Assembly (NCBI GenBank): GCA_016932715.1
Contig: JAFGCG010000173.1
Location: 28,752-92,751 of the forward strand
Direction of reading: 5' to 3'
From: Anaerolineales bacterium
GTDB taxonomy: Bacteria; Chloroflexota; Anaerolineae; Anaerolineales; Villigracilaceae
Length of the DNA stretch: 64,000 bases
In this document: positions 33,099 to 42,959 of the stretch, one piece after another
How positions within the stretch are numbered: the first letter of the stretch is position 1
How the letters are laid out: each line of letters opens with the position of its first letter
Notes under the pieces: model-generated
What the model was told of the DNA's origin: nothing
Database searches by the model: none
Seen by the model: only the letters and a program-made list of their open reading frames with translations
Translations under genes and position numbers: made by a program

Positions 33099-34767
33099 GA
33101 ATTGGAATCTGCGATTCGCGCAGCATAAAATCGATGGAACTTCCCACCGTCATTTGTTTCAGGAGCCAGCCACCGTAACCACCCATGACGATGAGATCCG
33201 CGTTGATTTCTCCCGCGGTCGATTTGAGGGTCTCGACGGCATACTTTCTGGTGATGAAGCTGGCTTCGATCTCGTTGAACTCGAGATAGTTCCGGGCAAA
33301 GTCCCGGGCGGAACCGCCCGAGACCCTGTCGTCCGGCGCGGTCAGGATGGATAGTTTTGTCTGCCATTGCTCCGCGAAATATGTAGCGACAAAGAGCGCT
33401 TCCCGGGATTTTGGGCTGCCATCGAATGCCAGCAACGCGTGACCGAGGTGTGAGACCCTGTCTGTGATCCCCAGCACTGGGCGGGAGGAGCGCCTGATCA
33501 GTGTTCGGATGTTGGAGGCGATCACTTTGATCCCCGTCGCTGGGGGATGGGCGATTTTCATCACGATCAGGTCTGTCAGAGCCGCGCGCTTGAGGATCTT
33601 CCGGGTCGGTTCACCGACTTCGACTGCCAGCGTACCCTGAACGTTCTCACGTTCACAAATCTGATTGAATTGACTTTGCAGGGCAGCGACTTCCTCATCA
33701 TTCAACTTTTCATGTTTCTCCAGCGTGTGAAGACCTTGGATGTTTGCATGTTCCCGGTGCGCGAGGACAATCGCCTGTGCGAGCGCCTGCCAGCCTTCAG
33801 GGTTACTACTCACCGGAACGAGAATATCTCTGAAGAGGTGCTCGGAGTAACGGTTGAGCAGGCGCGCCTTGCGCCAGCTTCCTACTCTTGTTTCTGCGCT
33901 GGTGGCGCGCCGGTTTTTCGTTTGGACGACCACCTCGGCCGCGGCTTCCGGGCGGATGCTCCAGCCCAGTTCTTTTTCCAATTCCTCGCGGTGCTCAGAC
34001 ATCCAGACGTAGAGGTCCGTGACCGTCCGGTTGGGAAACCAGCGCATCATGCCGCGCTCGCGCACGGCTTCGGCGAAGGGCAGGTAGATGTCACGGTACC
34101 AGCCCGCGGCTGCGTCCTGAAGCGAACACTCCTTTTGCCCTTCCTGCTCGATCTGGCAGCGGCAAACACAGACCTGATCCAGAAGTTTTTGATATCCGCC
34201 GGGAATCGTGATTTGCAGGTCAACATATTCCTGCGTTTTGTTCAAGCCTGTTTGCGCGAGGAAATCGGCATACTCGGCTTTGATGATCAGCTCATCCGGC
34301 TGCACATCCGGCGTCAGGGGAATGTCCGTCTGGATCTCGATGACATGCGCTTCGATCGTTTTCCAGCCCTCCTGGCGGGCGATGGAAACGCGGTGATTGC
34401 CGTCCATCACGAAATACACTTCGCTGACCTTGTAGACTTCAATGGATTCCAGCCCGACGCTGGCCGGGTCGACTGTCGCCGCCTTGACGTTTGCCCAGCG
34501 CTCCTGGTCCTGGGCGCGGCGGGGCAGGAAGGTACGTGTGAAATCAGTGTAACGCCCCACGCTTCCGACGATGGCATCCACAGGGATCGCATGGATGCCT
34601 TTGTCAGAACGTCCCTGTAACTTGAGTTTGCTGGCAACCTCTTCATAGGAAAGCAGTTCATTGGATCGGCCCGTCAGGCGCGCCAGCACGCCCTGCAGCC
34701 TGGCGCGCAGGTGAGCGGATTGAAAGTCTTGTAATGCAGTGTGATAATTTGGGCTCTTGTTCATCAT
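33085..34767 (-). CDS. ParB-like domain fused to tandem universal stress domains
   Basis: A 560-residue fusion. Residues about 50-150 hold a ParB/sulfiredoxin-like nuclease-fold segment with VMDGNHRVSIARQEGW (about 118-133), resembling DGxHR-type proteins and DUF4032-like N-termini. A middle part of about 120 residues has a Cys cluster (CVCRCQ near 201). Two universal stress protein domains follow, at about 310-435 and 436-560; the second ends DLIVMGGYGGWLLKQMTVGSS, close to the USP ATP-binding signature G-2x-G-9x-G(S/T). The fusion may couple ATP sensing to a DNA- or nucleotide-acting domain; this is inference. No Shine-Dalgarno is seen; ATG codons at 34767 and 34764 are both possible. It overlaps the convergent MFS gene by 14 bases. 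Confidence 0.8.
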   Translation of the reverse strand: MMNKSPNYHTALQDFQSAHLRARLQGVLARLTGRSNELLSYEEVASKLKLQGRSDKGIHAIPVDAIVGSVGRYTDFTRTFLPRRAQDQERWANVKAATVDPASVGLESIEVYKVSEVYFVMDGNHRVSIARQEGWKTIEAHVIEIQTDIPLTPDVQPDELIIKAEYADFLAQTGLNKTQEYVDLQITIPGGYQKLLDQVCVCRCQIEQEGQKECSLQDAAAGWYRDIYLPFAEAVRERGMMRWFPNRTVTDLYVWMSEHREELEKELGWSIRPEAAAEVVVQTKNRRATSAETRVGSWRKARLLNRYSEHLFRDILVPVSSNPEGWQALAQAIVLAHREHANIQGLHTLEKHEKLNDEEVAALQSQFNQICERENVQGTLAVEVGEPTRKILKRAALTDLIVMKIAHPPATGIKVIASNIRTLIRRSSRPVLGITDRVSHLGHALLAFDGSPKSREALFVATYFAEQWQTKLSILTAPDDRVSGGSARDFARNYLEFNEIEASFITRKYAVETLKSTAGEINADLIVMGGYGGWLLKQMTVGSSIDFMLRESQIPILICR

Positions 34768-34862
34768 TGGAAAAGGCGGTTGCTATTATAGTGGTTTATG
34801 CGGACCATTTCAAATGGAATATCCCCTGATGTTGTTTTCTAACTGTCAATTAATAACTCACC

Positions 34863-34965
34863 TTACGCAGTTTCACCACGGAGCGCACGGAGAACACAGA
34901 GAAGACTCTTTGAAAATCTCCGTGGACTCTGTGTTCTCTGTGGTGAAGGTACTTTGCCTGCGTAA
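34863..34965. repeat. Interspersed inverted repeat, ACCACGGAG family, copy 2
   Basis: The outer arms TTACGCAG (34863-34870) and CTGCGTAA (34958-34965) pair exactly; inside, TTTCACCACGGAGCGCACGG pairs loosely with TTCTCTGTGGTGAAGG. The right flank GGTGAAGGTACTTTGCCTG nearly matches copy 3 at 55106-55211. Confidence 0.85.
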
Positions 34966-34979
34966 CATCAGTTAATAAA

Positions 34980-35100
34980 CCCGGCAGCCATGACAATGGA
35001 TCCGGGGCAACTATCGATATTCTGAATGGCTTCCCGGATGTGCTGGAGACGGTTGCCAATGGATTGATTAGGGATAACCCCCGCATGAGTGAAGACATCC
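34980..35100 (+). other. Non-coding stretch with possible gene remnant
   Basis: Within the roughly 400-base gap (34768-35166), one plus-strand frame from 34983 reads DILNGFPDVLETVANGL and DNPRMSEDI, which looks protein-like but has no start or clear family. It may be the end of a lost gene. The rest of the gap holds the repeat at 34863-34965 and a promoter for the following gene. Confidence 0.35.
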
Positions 35101-35104
35101 CTAA

Positions 35105-35133
35105 TTGTAGAAATTCACCGGGGATTGTATATT
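35105..35133 (+). promoter_or_regulatory. Promoter of the GlsB-type gene
   Basis: TTGTAG (35105-35110) and TATATT (35128-35133) with a 17-base spacer. The predicted start lies near 35140, about 27 bases before the ATG. Confidence 0.65.
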
Positions 35134-35166
35134 GGTATCGTACACACAATTACTAAAGGAGGCAGA

Positions 35167-35424
35167 ATGCTTACAGATATCTTGATTTGGGTGCTTCTTG
35201 GTGCCCTGGCAGGCTGGATTGCCAGCATGATCATGGGCCGCAATGCCCAAATGGGTGCGCTTGCCAATATCGTCGTTGGTATTGTTGGCGCCGTGATCGG
35301 CGGGTTCCTGATGAACGCCGTCGGCGCGCCTGGCGTGACCGGGTTCAACCTTTACAGTATCCTGGTTGCCATTGGCGGCGCGGTCGTGCTGCTCTTTCTC
35401 GTAGGTTTGATGCGGCGCGCGTAG
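35167..35424 (+). CDS. GlsB/YeaQ/YmgE family small membrane stress protein
   Basis: An 85-residue protein with three membrane helices and the family's Gly-rich pattern (WVLLGALAGWIASMIMG, then VVGIVGAVIGGFLMN). Members are induced by envelope or acid stress in other bacteria; the mechanism is unknown. The start at 35167 has AAAGGAGG seven bases upstream; a longer frame to 35089 would cross the promoter. It is a single-gene transcript with its own terminator. Confidence 0.88.
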   Translation: MLTDILIWVLLGALAGWIASMIMGRNAQMGALANIVVGIVGAVIGGFLMNAVGAPGVTGFNLYSILVAIGGAVVLLFLVGLMRRA

Positions 35425-35445
35425 TCCAGCATCCTTGGATTTGCC

Positions 35446-35486
35446 CAATAACAGCCTCGGCAAGAGCCGAGGTTGTTATTGGTTTT
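35446..35486 (+). terminator. Terminator after the GlsB-type gene
   Basis: A 16-bp stem (35446-35461 with 35466-35481, one G-U pair, AAGA loop) is followed by GGTTTT. The rest of the 35425-35745 gap holds small hairpins at 35551-35578 and about 35588-35625 and the LacI promoter; no coding sequence is seen. Confidence 0.8.
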
Positions 35487-35681
35487 CCCAGTGGATCGTG
35501 CGCAACCCTGAATTAACCTGAAAACTGAACTCTTAGTCTGAAAGCTTGGTGAAATGCCGGCATTTACGCTGGCATTTCTGATTTGGAGGCATCAAAAAGC
35601 CCCCAACCATCATCTCAGTGATGGGGAGGAGGCCACAGACCCTGGCGGATCTTGAAATTGTTAGTGCCCGAAACCTGTCAC

Positions 35682-35731
35682 TTGACTCTTATACAATCGT
35701 ATGCTAGAATACGTAATACCGCATACGATTG
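35682..35731 (+). promoter_or_regulatory. Promoter and inverted-repeat operator of the arabinoside-locus LacI gene
   Basis: TTGACT (35682-35687) and TAGAAT (35705-35710) are spaced by 17 bases. CAATCGTATGC (35694-35704) in the spacer is repeated exactly in reverse complement at 35721-35731, just after the expected transcription start. The placement fits autorepression by the LacI protein encoded downstream. Confidence 0.75.
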
Positions 35732-35745
35732 CATAAACCAATACT

Positions 35746-36789
35746 ATGGCACTTACTTCCCCCAAAACACAACGAAAAGTCACAATGCGTGACGTTGCCA
35801 AAGCAGCGAACGTCTCGCAAAGCACCGTCTCGCGCATTCTGAGCCCTTTGTCTTCCAAGTCCAAGGTTCCCATTAGTGAGGAAACCAAGGGCAAAGTACT
35901 GGCAGTTGTCAAAGAGCTGGGTTATCAGCCCAACCAATATGCGCGCTCTCTGCGCGGTCAAAAAAACCATGTGATTGGGATGTTGATTGCTGATATCAGC
36001 AATCCTTTCTACCATCCGATGGTCCGTGCTGTTCAAGATGTGGCTTCTCAATATCACTATGGTGTCATGATCGCTAACTCGGACCATTTATATGAGAAGG
36101 AAATGCTCTTTTGCGAGTCGCTCCTGAGACGCCCGGTGGATGGAGCGATCATGATACCTTACCACTTGACCGATGATGATCTGCAAGACCTGAAAGCACG
36201 GACAGGGATGGCAATCAGCGCGGTGGGGAATCACGTCCAACATCCAGAGGTCGATGTTATTTATGCCGACGATACGAAGGCCAGCTATGAAGCCGTGCAA
36301 TGGCTGATTGAAAAGCGCGGACATGAACGCATCGCCATGATTTGTGCGAGTCACAAGTTCCCGGTAATCACACGCCGTTACGGTGCTTTCCAACTCGCCA
36401 TGCAGGATGCCGGACTGTCCGTTCCGCCTGAATATGTGGTGGAGGGTGACTGGTCTGTGGAGAGTGGCCGGCGCGCGATCGCATCTCTGCTGGCATTGCC
36501 CAAACCTCCGACAGCCGTATTCGCGGCGAGTGACACGATCGCGATTGGCGCTCTGGCTGCTGCCGAAGAAATGAACTATCGGGTGCCCGAGGATATTGCC
36601 ATTATCGGCTTTGATGACATCCCGGCTGCGTCCTGGGTTCGCCCGCAGCTCACTACGATCGCACAATACCCGGGTGAAATGGGCACGCTGCTGGCAACAG
36701 CGCTGTTCGAGCGTATTCGAGGTGAATACAACGGGCCCAGCCGCCGCTTCGAAGTTCCATGTCGTTTCTTCGAGCGGGGGTCCGCCTGA
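35746..36789 (+). CDS. LacI-family regulator of the arabinoside locus
   Basis: A 347-residue LacI-type repressor. The helix-turn-helix and hinge are MRDVAKAANVSQSTVSRIL (14-32) and GYQPNQYARSLRG (63-75). The sugar-binding domain follows, with IGMLIADISNPFYHP near 82 and IIGFDDIPAASW near 290. The effector is probably arabinose or an arabino-oligosaccharide because of the genes downstream. It is followed by its own terminator at 36858-36880. An inverted repeat overlaps its promoter, so autoregulation is likely. Confidence 0.92.
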   Translation: MALTSPKTQRKVTMRDVAKAANVSQSTVSRILSPLSSKSKVPISEETKGKVLAVVKELGYQPNQYARSLRGQKNHVIGMLIADISNPFYHPMVRAVQDVASQYHYGVMIANSDHLYEKEMLFCESLLRRPVDGAIMIPYHLTDDDLQDLKARTGMAISAVGNHVQHPEVDVIYADDTKASYEAVQWLIEKRGHERIAMICASHKFPVITRRYGAFQLAMQDAGLSVPPEYVVEGDWSVESGRRAIASLLALPKPPTAVFAASDTIAIGALAAAEEMNYRVPEDIAIIGFDDIPAASWVRPQLTTIAQYPGEMGTLLATALFERIRGEYNGPSRRFEVPCRFFERGSA

Positions 36790-36857
36790 AGCTAACTGCC
36801 ACAACTACATAGCAAGATTGAATTACTGATATTCGCCCTACGAGTGATTCTGGTTGT

Positions 36858-36880
36858 AACGCAGCCCCGTCTGCGTTTTT
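36858..36880 (+). terminator. Terminator after the LacI gene
   Basis: AACGCAG (36858-36864) pairs with CTGCGTT (36871-36877) around CCCCGT, with T residues following. It separates the regulator from the transporter operon, or lets only part of transcription through. Confidence 0.75.
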
Positions 36881-36884
36881 CAAT

Positions 36885-36892
36885 AATCGTAT
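36885..36892 (+). promoter_or_regulatory. LacI operator half-site before the transporter operon
   Basis: AATCGTAT, the same octamer as in the inverted repeat at 35694-35731, lies about 34 bases before the binding-protein start. It may be a weak or half operator. Confidence 0.4.
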
Positions 36893-36925
36893 TCAGTTTT
36901 TCAATTCTCACAAAAGGAGAGAAGT

Positions 36926-38353
36926 ATGAACAAAGTAAAGAACCATAACAAGCTGTTGCTGTGCCTGACCTTGCTCATGGTAATGGCACTGGTGCTAAGT
37001 GCTTGTGCACCGGCCTCGCCTGAGGCAACAACAGCCCCGGACAAGGCACCTACAGAAGAGGCAGCAGCAACCGAAGCGCCCGCGGCGGATCCGAACGCAG
37101 AACCCACGCCGATCGTGAACGCCTTTGGTGATTGCAGTGACCCGTTGATTTTGTGGCACGGCCTGACTGGTACAGATGGCGCCGTTTTTGCCACCCTGTT
37201 GGAGCAGTTTTCCAAAGAAAACCCCGACGTCTGTCTCCGTTCTGAAGGCATTCCGTGGGACACATTCTTCCAGAAGTATCCTACCGCCACCGCCGCTGGC
37301 AACCCGCCGGATATGGTCATCTTCCATGCCGCCGAAGTCCAGCAGATGGCGGCGGAAGGGTTGATGACATCCCTGGAAGATATAATGTATGCGGATGGCA
37401 CCATCAAGAAGGCTGACTACAATACTACATTGATCGATCAAATTACCGTCGATGGGCAGACCATGGCGGTGCCCTTCGACAACCATGGCTGGCTGCTGTG
37501 GTACAACAAGAGTCTGATCACGGCCGCCGGCCTGGACCCGGACAACCTCCCCAAAAATGGGACAGAGTTCATCGAATGGGCGCAGAAGCTGACGACGGAT
37601 GTGAACGGCAAGCATCCCACCGATGAAGGTTTTGATAAGGACAATGTCGAGGTCTGGGCACATGAATTCACCTGGACGCGTTACACAGAACCCACCACAA
37701 TGTGGCAGTTCGGCGGCGGCGTACTTGCCGACGACAACAAGACAGTGATTCTGGACAGCCCCGAATCGATCGCTGCGATCCAATACTGGCACGACCTGAT
37801 GTACAAGTATTATGTTGCTCCTCCAGCCATTCCTGGCAAGATGTGGGCAGGCGATCTCTACAAGATCGACCGCCTGGTCTTCATGTGGGAAGGTACCTGG
37901 ACCATGGGCATGATGCTTGATAACCCCGATGTTTGGGCGAAGACCGGGGTCGCTTTCATCAATTCACTGGCCCCGGATGGCAAACAGGCGGTCAAGTTCG
38001 ATTCGCATGTCATGGTGGTTCCAGCTGGTGTAGATAATGACGGCATCGCCAAGGCCAAGATTTTGATGGCTTGGCTGGCGAGTAATGGTGCCGCCTGGGC
38101 GAAATCGGGCCAAGTGCCGGCAAATATCCAGGTTCAGGGAACCATTGATGCAGAGACATATCCCTCTGTCGCGATGGCGGCAAAACAATTCACCGAAATT
38201 GGCCGCACCGATATGGCGACCAAATATTTCATCGAAATCCAAACTGCGTATGAGACGGCCGTTGGCAATGCCCTCGCCAGCGCGGATGCAGATGTTGCAG
38301 CCGCGCTGAAGGAAGGCGCCGAACAGATTCGGGCCATCCTCGCTCGTCCATAA
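36926..38353 (+). CDS. Sugar ABC transporter substrate-binding lipoprotein
   Basis: A 475-residue family 1 solute-binding protein. The signal peptide ends with the lipobox LSAC (Cys 27), followed by an Ala/Pro/Glu-rich tether. The mature part has [21 protein letters not shown] near 72 and [15 protein letters not shown] near 131, typical of MalE/AraN-like proteins. Given the GH51 arabinofuranosidase downstream, arabinose oligomers are the likely ligand. The ribosome-binding site AAAGGAGAG is strong. It is followed by an 11-bp hairpin before the permease genes, as expected for a subunit needed in excess. Confidence 0.9.
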   Translation: MNKVKNHNKLLLCLTLLMVMALVLSACAPASPEATTAPDKAPTEEAAATEAPAADPNAEPTPIVNAFGDCSDPLILWHGLTGTDGAVFATLLEQFSKENPDVCLRSEGIPWDTFFQKYPTATAAGNPPDMVIFHAAEVQQMAAEGLMTSLEDIMYADGTIKKADYNTTLIDQITVDGQTMAVPFDNHGWLLWYNKSLITAAGLDPDNLPKNGTEFIEWAQKLTTDVNGKHPTDEGFDKDNVEVWAHEFTWTRYTEPTTMWQFGGGVLADDNKTVILDSPESIAAIQYWHDLMYKYYVAPPAIPGKMWAGDLYKIDRLVFMWEGTWTMGMMLDNPDVWAKTGVAFINSLAPDGKQAVKFDSHVMVVPAGVDNDGIAKAKILMAWLASNGAAWAKSGQVPANIQVQGTIDAETYPSVAMAAKQFTEIGRTDMATKYFIEIQTAYETAVGNALASADADVAAALKEGAEQIRAILARP

Positions 38354-38365
38354 TAGAATATCTTA

Positions 38366-38406
38366 TTGCAGGTCGGTGCGCTCGCCAAAATCGAGTACAC
38401 CGACCT
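38366..38406 (+). promoter_or_regulatory. mRNA hairpin between binding-protein and permease genes
   Basis: GCAGGTCGGTG (38366-38376) pairs exactly with 38396-38406; the 19-base loop contains CGCTCG and CGAG. It lacks a T-run. It probably stabilises the upstream mRNA or partly stops transcription, lowering permease levels. Confidence 0.7.
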
Positions 38407-38441
38407 GCCTATTATATAAACCTGCCTGAAGGATGTGACGT

Positions 38442-39389
38442 ATGACAGAAGCCCCCACTTCCACCAAAGGCGCCTTAATGGCCAAAAGAACCGCAGTGAC
38501 CAGTGATTGGAGTTGGAAAACCCTGCGCAAACAGCTTCCCAACTATCTATTCATTCTTCCCCACTTCTTCTTTTTTGCGGTGTTTCTCCTGTTCCCAATC
38601 TTTCGTGGATTGCAGATCAGCCTGTACGATTGGAAGATCATGCTCAAAGAGCAGCACTTCATCGGACTTGCAAATTATCAAGCTCTGATGAGTGACAAAG
38701 TCTTTTGGCAGGCTTTGCGCAACACGGGCTATTTTGTGGTGCTCACCGTAACGACCAACATCGTCTTGGGCCTGGTTGTGGCTTCGGGGCTAAAGCATTC
38801 CTTTTTCGGGAGGGATTTCCTGCGCGTGCTGTTTTATGCGCCCGGGATCATGTCGGTGGCAGTCTTGGGCATCGTAGGTGCGCGTGTTTGGGATACCCAG
38901 ATCGGAATCGTGAATTATTTTGTTACAACGCTGATGGGGGGACCTCGCATTTCCTGGTTGGGAAACCCGGATATTGTCATTCCATCTCTTGTCATTACCA
39001 CGGTCTGGTGGACCTTCGGTTTCCCCATGCTCGTGTTCCTGGCTGGGCTGGAAAACATTCCTGAGACATTGTACGAAGCCGCCAAAATTGATGGGGCAAA
39101 CTCCTGGCAGTCGTTTCGCTATATTACAATTCCGCTGATCATGCCGACGATGCTGTTCATTACAGTGACTCAGTTCATCGCCCACATGCAAGTCTTTGCC
39201 CAGCCCTATATCATCTCATTGGGCGGCCCCGGTAATGCCTCCCGTACAGCTGTTATGTACCTGTACGAAACCGCATGGAAGTATTTCCGGTTTGGGTATG
39301 CCTCGACGATTGCAGTTGTGCTGGCTGCCATTATGATCGTTGTTACAGCCATTTTGTTTGTGTTGATGCGTGGACGCGCAGAATACTAG
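38442..39389 (+). CDS. Sugar ABC transporter permease, MalF/AraP-like
   Basis: A 315-residue permease with six helices. The EAA loop that contacts the ATPase is [23 protein letters not shown] near 218-240. It forms a heterodimer with the next gene's product. No ATPase gene lies in the cluster, so a shared MsmK/MalK-type ATPase encoded elsewhere must power it. The start has AAGGATG upstream. Confidence 0.92.
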   Translation: MTEAPTSTKGALMAKRTAVTSDWSWKTLRKQLPNYLFILPHFFFFAVFLLFPIFRGLQISLYDWKIMLKEQHFIGLANYQALMSDKVFWQALRNTGYFVVLTVTTNIVLGLVVASGLKHSFFGRDFLRVLFYAPGIMSVAVLGIVGARVWDTQIGIVNYFVTTLMGGPRISWLGNPDIVIPSLVITTVWWTFGFPMLVFLAGLENIPETLYEAAKIDGANSWQSFRYITIPLIMPTMLFITVTQFIAHMQVFAQPYIISLGGPGNASRTAVMYLYETAWKYFRFGYASTIAVVLAAIMIVVTAILFVLMRGRAEY

Positions 39390-39409
39390 CCAGGATGCAG
39401 GAGTAGGGC

Positions 39410-40291
39410 ATGACCATACAAAGCAAAACAACTCATTCAATTCTGCGTTTGCTGCCCGGGCGTAAAATGCTTTGGCGCTCGCTGGTATTATGGCTGGTTT
39501 TCCTGCCGCTCGCGGTAGTGATCATTATTCCATTGCTTTACATCACCTCCATGGCGTTCACGCATGAATCGAACCAGCTCAATTTCCCGATCGAGTGGAT
39601 TCCCAATCCAATCACACTTGCCAACTTTACCCACATCTTTGCCGATGTGACCCTGCCGATTGTCAAATGGTTCGGTAATAGTCTCATCATCTCCGGCGTG
39701 GGCACGCTGATTGTCGTTTTCCTGTCGACGTTAAGCGGATACGCATTTGCCCGCCTGGAATTTCCTTTCAAAAACCAGTTGTTCTCGCTGCTCATCTTTA
39801 GTCTGATGATCCCGGCGGCGATTACCCTGATCCCGGCGTTTTTACTGCTGCGTGACCTGAAATTACTGAACTCCTATCATGCGATCTGGTGGCCGACCGC
39901 TGCGTCGGTGCTGGGGATATTCCTGATGCGGCAACATTTCTATGCGATCCCGCGTGACCTGGAAGATGCCGCGCGCGTGGACGGCGCCGGGCCGTTCCGC
40001 ATCTATTGGCAAATCTGCCTGCCGCTGGTGCGCGGGGCGATGGTCGCACTTGCCATATTTACCTTCCTGGGCATGTGGAACGATCTGTTTTGGCCGCTGA
40101 TTGTGCTTAGTGAACGCGAAGTACTGACCCTTCCAGTCGGATTGGTGATCATTCAACAGGGAAGTTACATTCAACGCGGACTCGCCTTTGCGGCTGCATT
40201 TATTGCCTCGACGCCAATTCTTGTTTTCTATGCTATATTCCAACGCAAAATCATTGAGGGCGTGACGACGACGGGCATGGCCGGACAGTAG
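39410..40291 (+). CDS. Sugar ABC transporter permease, MalG/AraQ-like
   Basis: A 293-residue permease with six helices and the EAA loop [23 protein letters not shown] near 184-206. The C-terminal [14 protein letters not shown] is typical of MalG-type subunits (EGxTxGAxKG). It starts 20 bases after the first permease with AGGAG upstream. With the lipoprotein and first permease it should import arabinose-containing oligosaccharides. Confidence 0.92.
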   Translation: MTIQSKTTHSILRLLPGRKMLWRSLVLWLVFLPLAVVIIIPLLYITSMAFTHESNQLNFPIEWIPNPITLANFTHIFADVTLPIVKWFGNSLIISGVGTLIVVFLSTLSGYAFARLEFPFKNQLFSLLIFSLMIPAAITLIPAFLLLRDLKLLNSYHAIWWPTAASVLGIFLMRQHFYAIPRDLEDAARVDGAGPFRIYWQICLPLVRGAMVALAIFTFLGMWNDLFWPLIVLSEREVLTLPVGLVIIQQGSYIQRGLAFAAAFIASTPILVFYAIFQRKIIEGVTTTGMAGQ

Positions 40292-40375
40292 TCGTCATAC
40301 CAACGTGATGACTTGCCTGCCCGATTCGCAGTCATCATAGTCATTAAATTCAAATATCACAGGATAGGCTTCCAA

Positions 40376-41875
<1,500 letters not shown>

Positions 41876-42200
41876 ACGAAGACAGAATATTGCTGGATGG
41901 AGTTTGGGACTTCCAGATTGAACTGGGCAGTGACATGGGCGTCATGGCGTTCTGTTATTGTTCCCGTGCTAACGCTGTTGTGAGGAAATGTTGACTCGAC
42001 GCATCTTGCCTGGCATTCTGCTGGTGTCTCTGCTGAAAGGACCCGGCCATAACGGAATGCTGCTCGAAGACGGCCGCTACTGGATCGTCTATCACGCCTA
42101 CGATGCGAATCAGATCGGCGTACCCAAGTTGCGCATCGAGTCGCTCTCCTGGGATGCGGACGGCTGGCCCTCCCTGCCCAGCCAGGCGCAGAAACCATAG
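41876..42200 (+). pseudogene. Remnants of GH2 and GH43 glycosidase genes
   Basis: Right after the GH51 stop, one frame at about 41882-41930 reads RILLDGVWDFQIELGSD, like the N-terminus of GH2 beta-glycosidases. From about 42039 to the stop at 42200 the sequence reads [20 protein letters not shown] and [17 protein letters not shown], the C-terminal end of GH43 arabinanases. Both genes are otherwise missing. An open frame from 41988 covers the GH43 part but has no credible start. This looks like a deletion scar that fused or removed two glycosidase genes from the arabinoside operon. Confidence 0.7.
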
Positions 42201-42207
42201 TATCTAT

Positions 42208-42236
42208 GTCATCCTGAGTGTAGCGAAGGATCTCCG
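42208..42236. repeat. GTCATCCTGAG-type interspersed repeat
   Basis: The unit begins GTCATCCTGAGTGTAGCGAA, is followed by GGATCTCCG and then by a CCGC/GCGG hairpin. It resembles a dispersed repeat of many bacterial genomes and a related copy borders the element at 51723-51870. The rest of the 42201-42401 gap holds the PadR promoter. Confidence 0.6.
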
Positions 42237-42326
42237 CCGCAACGCGGCGGGTCATCACCCGCACTTGCCGCTTCCTGAATGGGGCGGCGTCTTTGGTTTG
42301 CGCATAGCCAGAGGTGTGATTTGATA

Positions 42327-42387
42327 TTGACAGACCGCAGAAGCCAGGATAACATATGACATATATAATATATGATTAATCATATAT
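42327..42387 (+). promoter_or_regulatory. Promoter and palindromic operators of the PadR operon
   Basis: TTGACA (42327-42332) and TAACAT (42350-42355) with a 17-base spacer. Two overlapping AT-rich palindromes follow: 42360-42374 (7-bp arms around A) and 42368-42387 (perfect 20 bp centred on TTAA). They cover the transcription start and fit autorepression by PadR. Confidence 0.8.
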
Positions 42388-42401
42388 AAGGAGCGTCGTG
42401 T

Positions 42402-42959
42402 ATGTCCCTCGAATTTGCCATCCTCGGCTTCCTCAACTACCACCCCTACACCGGCTATGATCTGAAGAAGATCTTCGACACATCCATCCGCCACTTCTGG
42501 CCCGCCGACCAGAGCCAGATCTACCGCACCCTGGCGCGCCTGACCGGACAGCGCTTCGCCGAAGTGGAAAAGGTTCCCCAGGAGGACCGCCCCGATCGCA
42601 AGGTCTACCACATCACGGAGCGCGGGCGCGCCGAGCTGCTCAGGTGGCTGGCGGGACCGCCGCCCATGGGGGAGCCGCGCAGCGCTCCGCTGATCCAGGT
42701 CTTCTTCGCCGGTCAATTGTCGGACGAGGAGGTCCTGGCAAAGTTCGAGGGTTTCGCCGCTGTGATGCGTGCCATCCTGTCGCAATACAACCAGGTCCCA
42801 GCCCAGATCGGTCCCTACGAGCAGGAGATCACCTCGCCGCGCGAGCACTTCTTCTGGCTGCTGACCCTCGACAACGGCATCCGCAGCATGCGCGCTAACC
42901 TGGAATGGGCGGAGAATGTCATCGCCCAGGTCAAAGCCGGAAAGGTCCCCCATAAATGA
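42402..42959 (+). CDS. PadR-family transcriptional regulator
   Basis: A 185-residue regulator with the PadR winged helix at residues 5-80 (ILGFLNYHPYTGYDLKKIF, then QIYRTLARL and DRKVYHITERGRAEL) and a C-terminal helical dimerisation arm. PadR proteins repress until a small molecule binds; the effector here is unknown. The start has AAGGAG upstream. Its stop overlaps the Fe-S protein start by four bases (ATGA), so the regulator is in the operon it probably controls. Confidence 0.92.
   Translation: MSLEFAILGFLNYHPYTGYDLKKIFDTSIRHFWPADQSQIYRTLARLTGQRFAEVEKVPQEDRPDRKVYHITERGRAELLRWLAGPPPMGEPRSAPLIQVFFAGQLSDEEVLAKFEGFAAVMRAILSQYNQVPAQIGPYEQEITSPREHFFWLLTLDNGIRSMRANLEWAENVIAQVKAGKVPHK

Noticed and set aside
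33547..34620. A 357-codon plus-strand open frame
   Set aside because: It lies wholly opposite the ParB-like/USP fusion, whose USP motifs are clear; the antisense frame is kept open by codon bias.
35588..35640. Possible riboswitch upstream of the LacI gene
   Set aside because: Only a small hairpin (CCATCA/TGATGG) with a minus-strand T-run is seen; no conserved riboswitch core could be recognised and the LacI promoter lies downstream of it.
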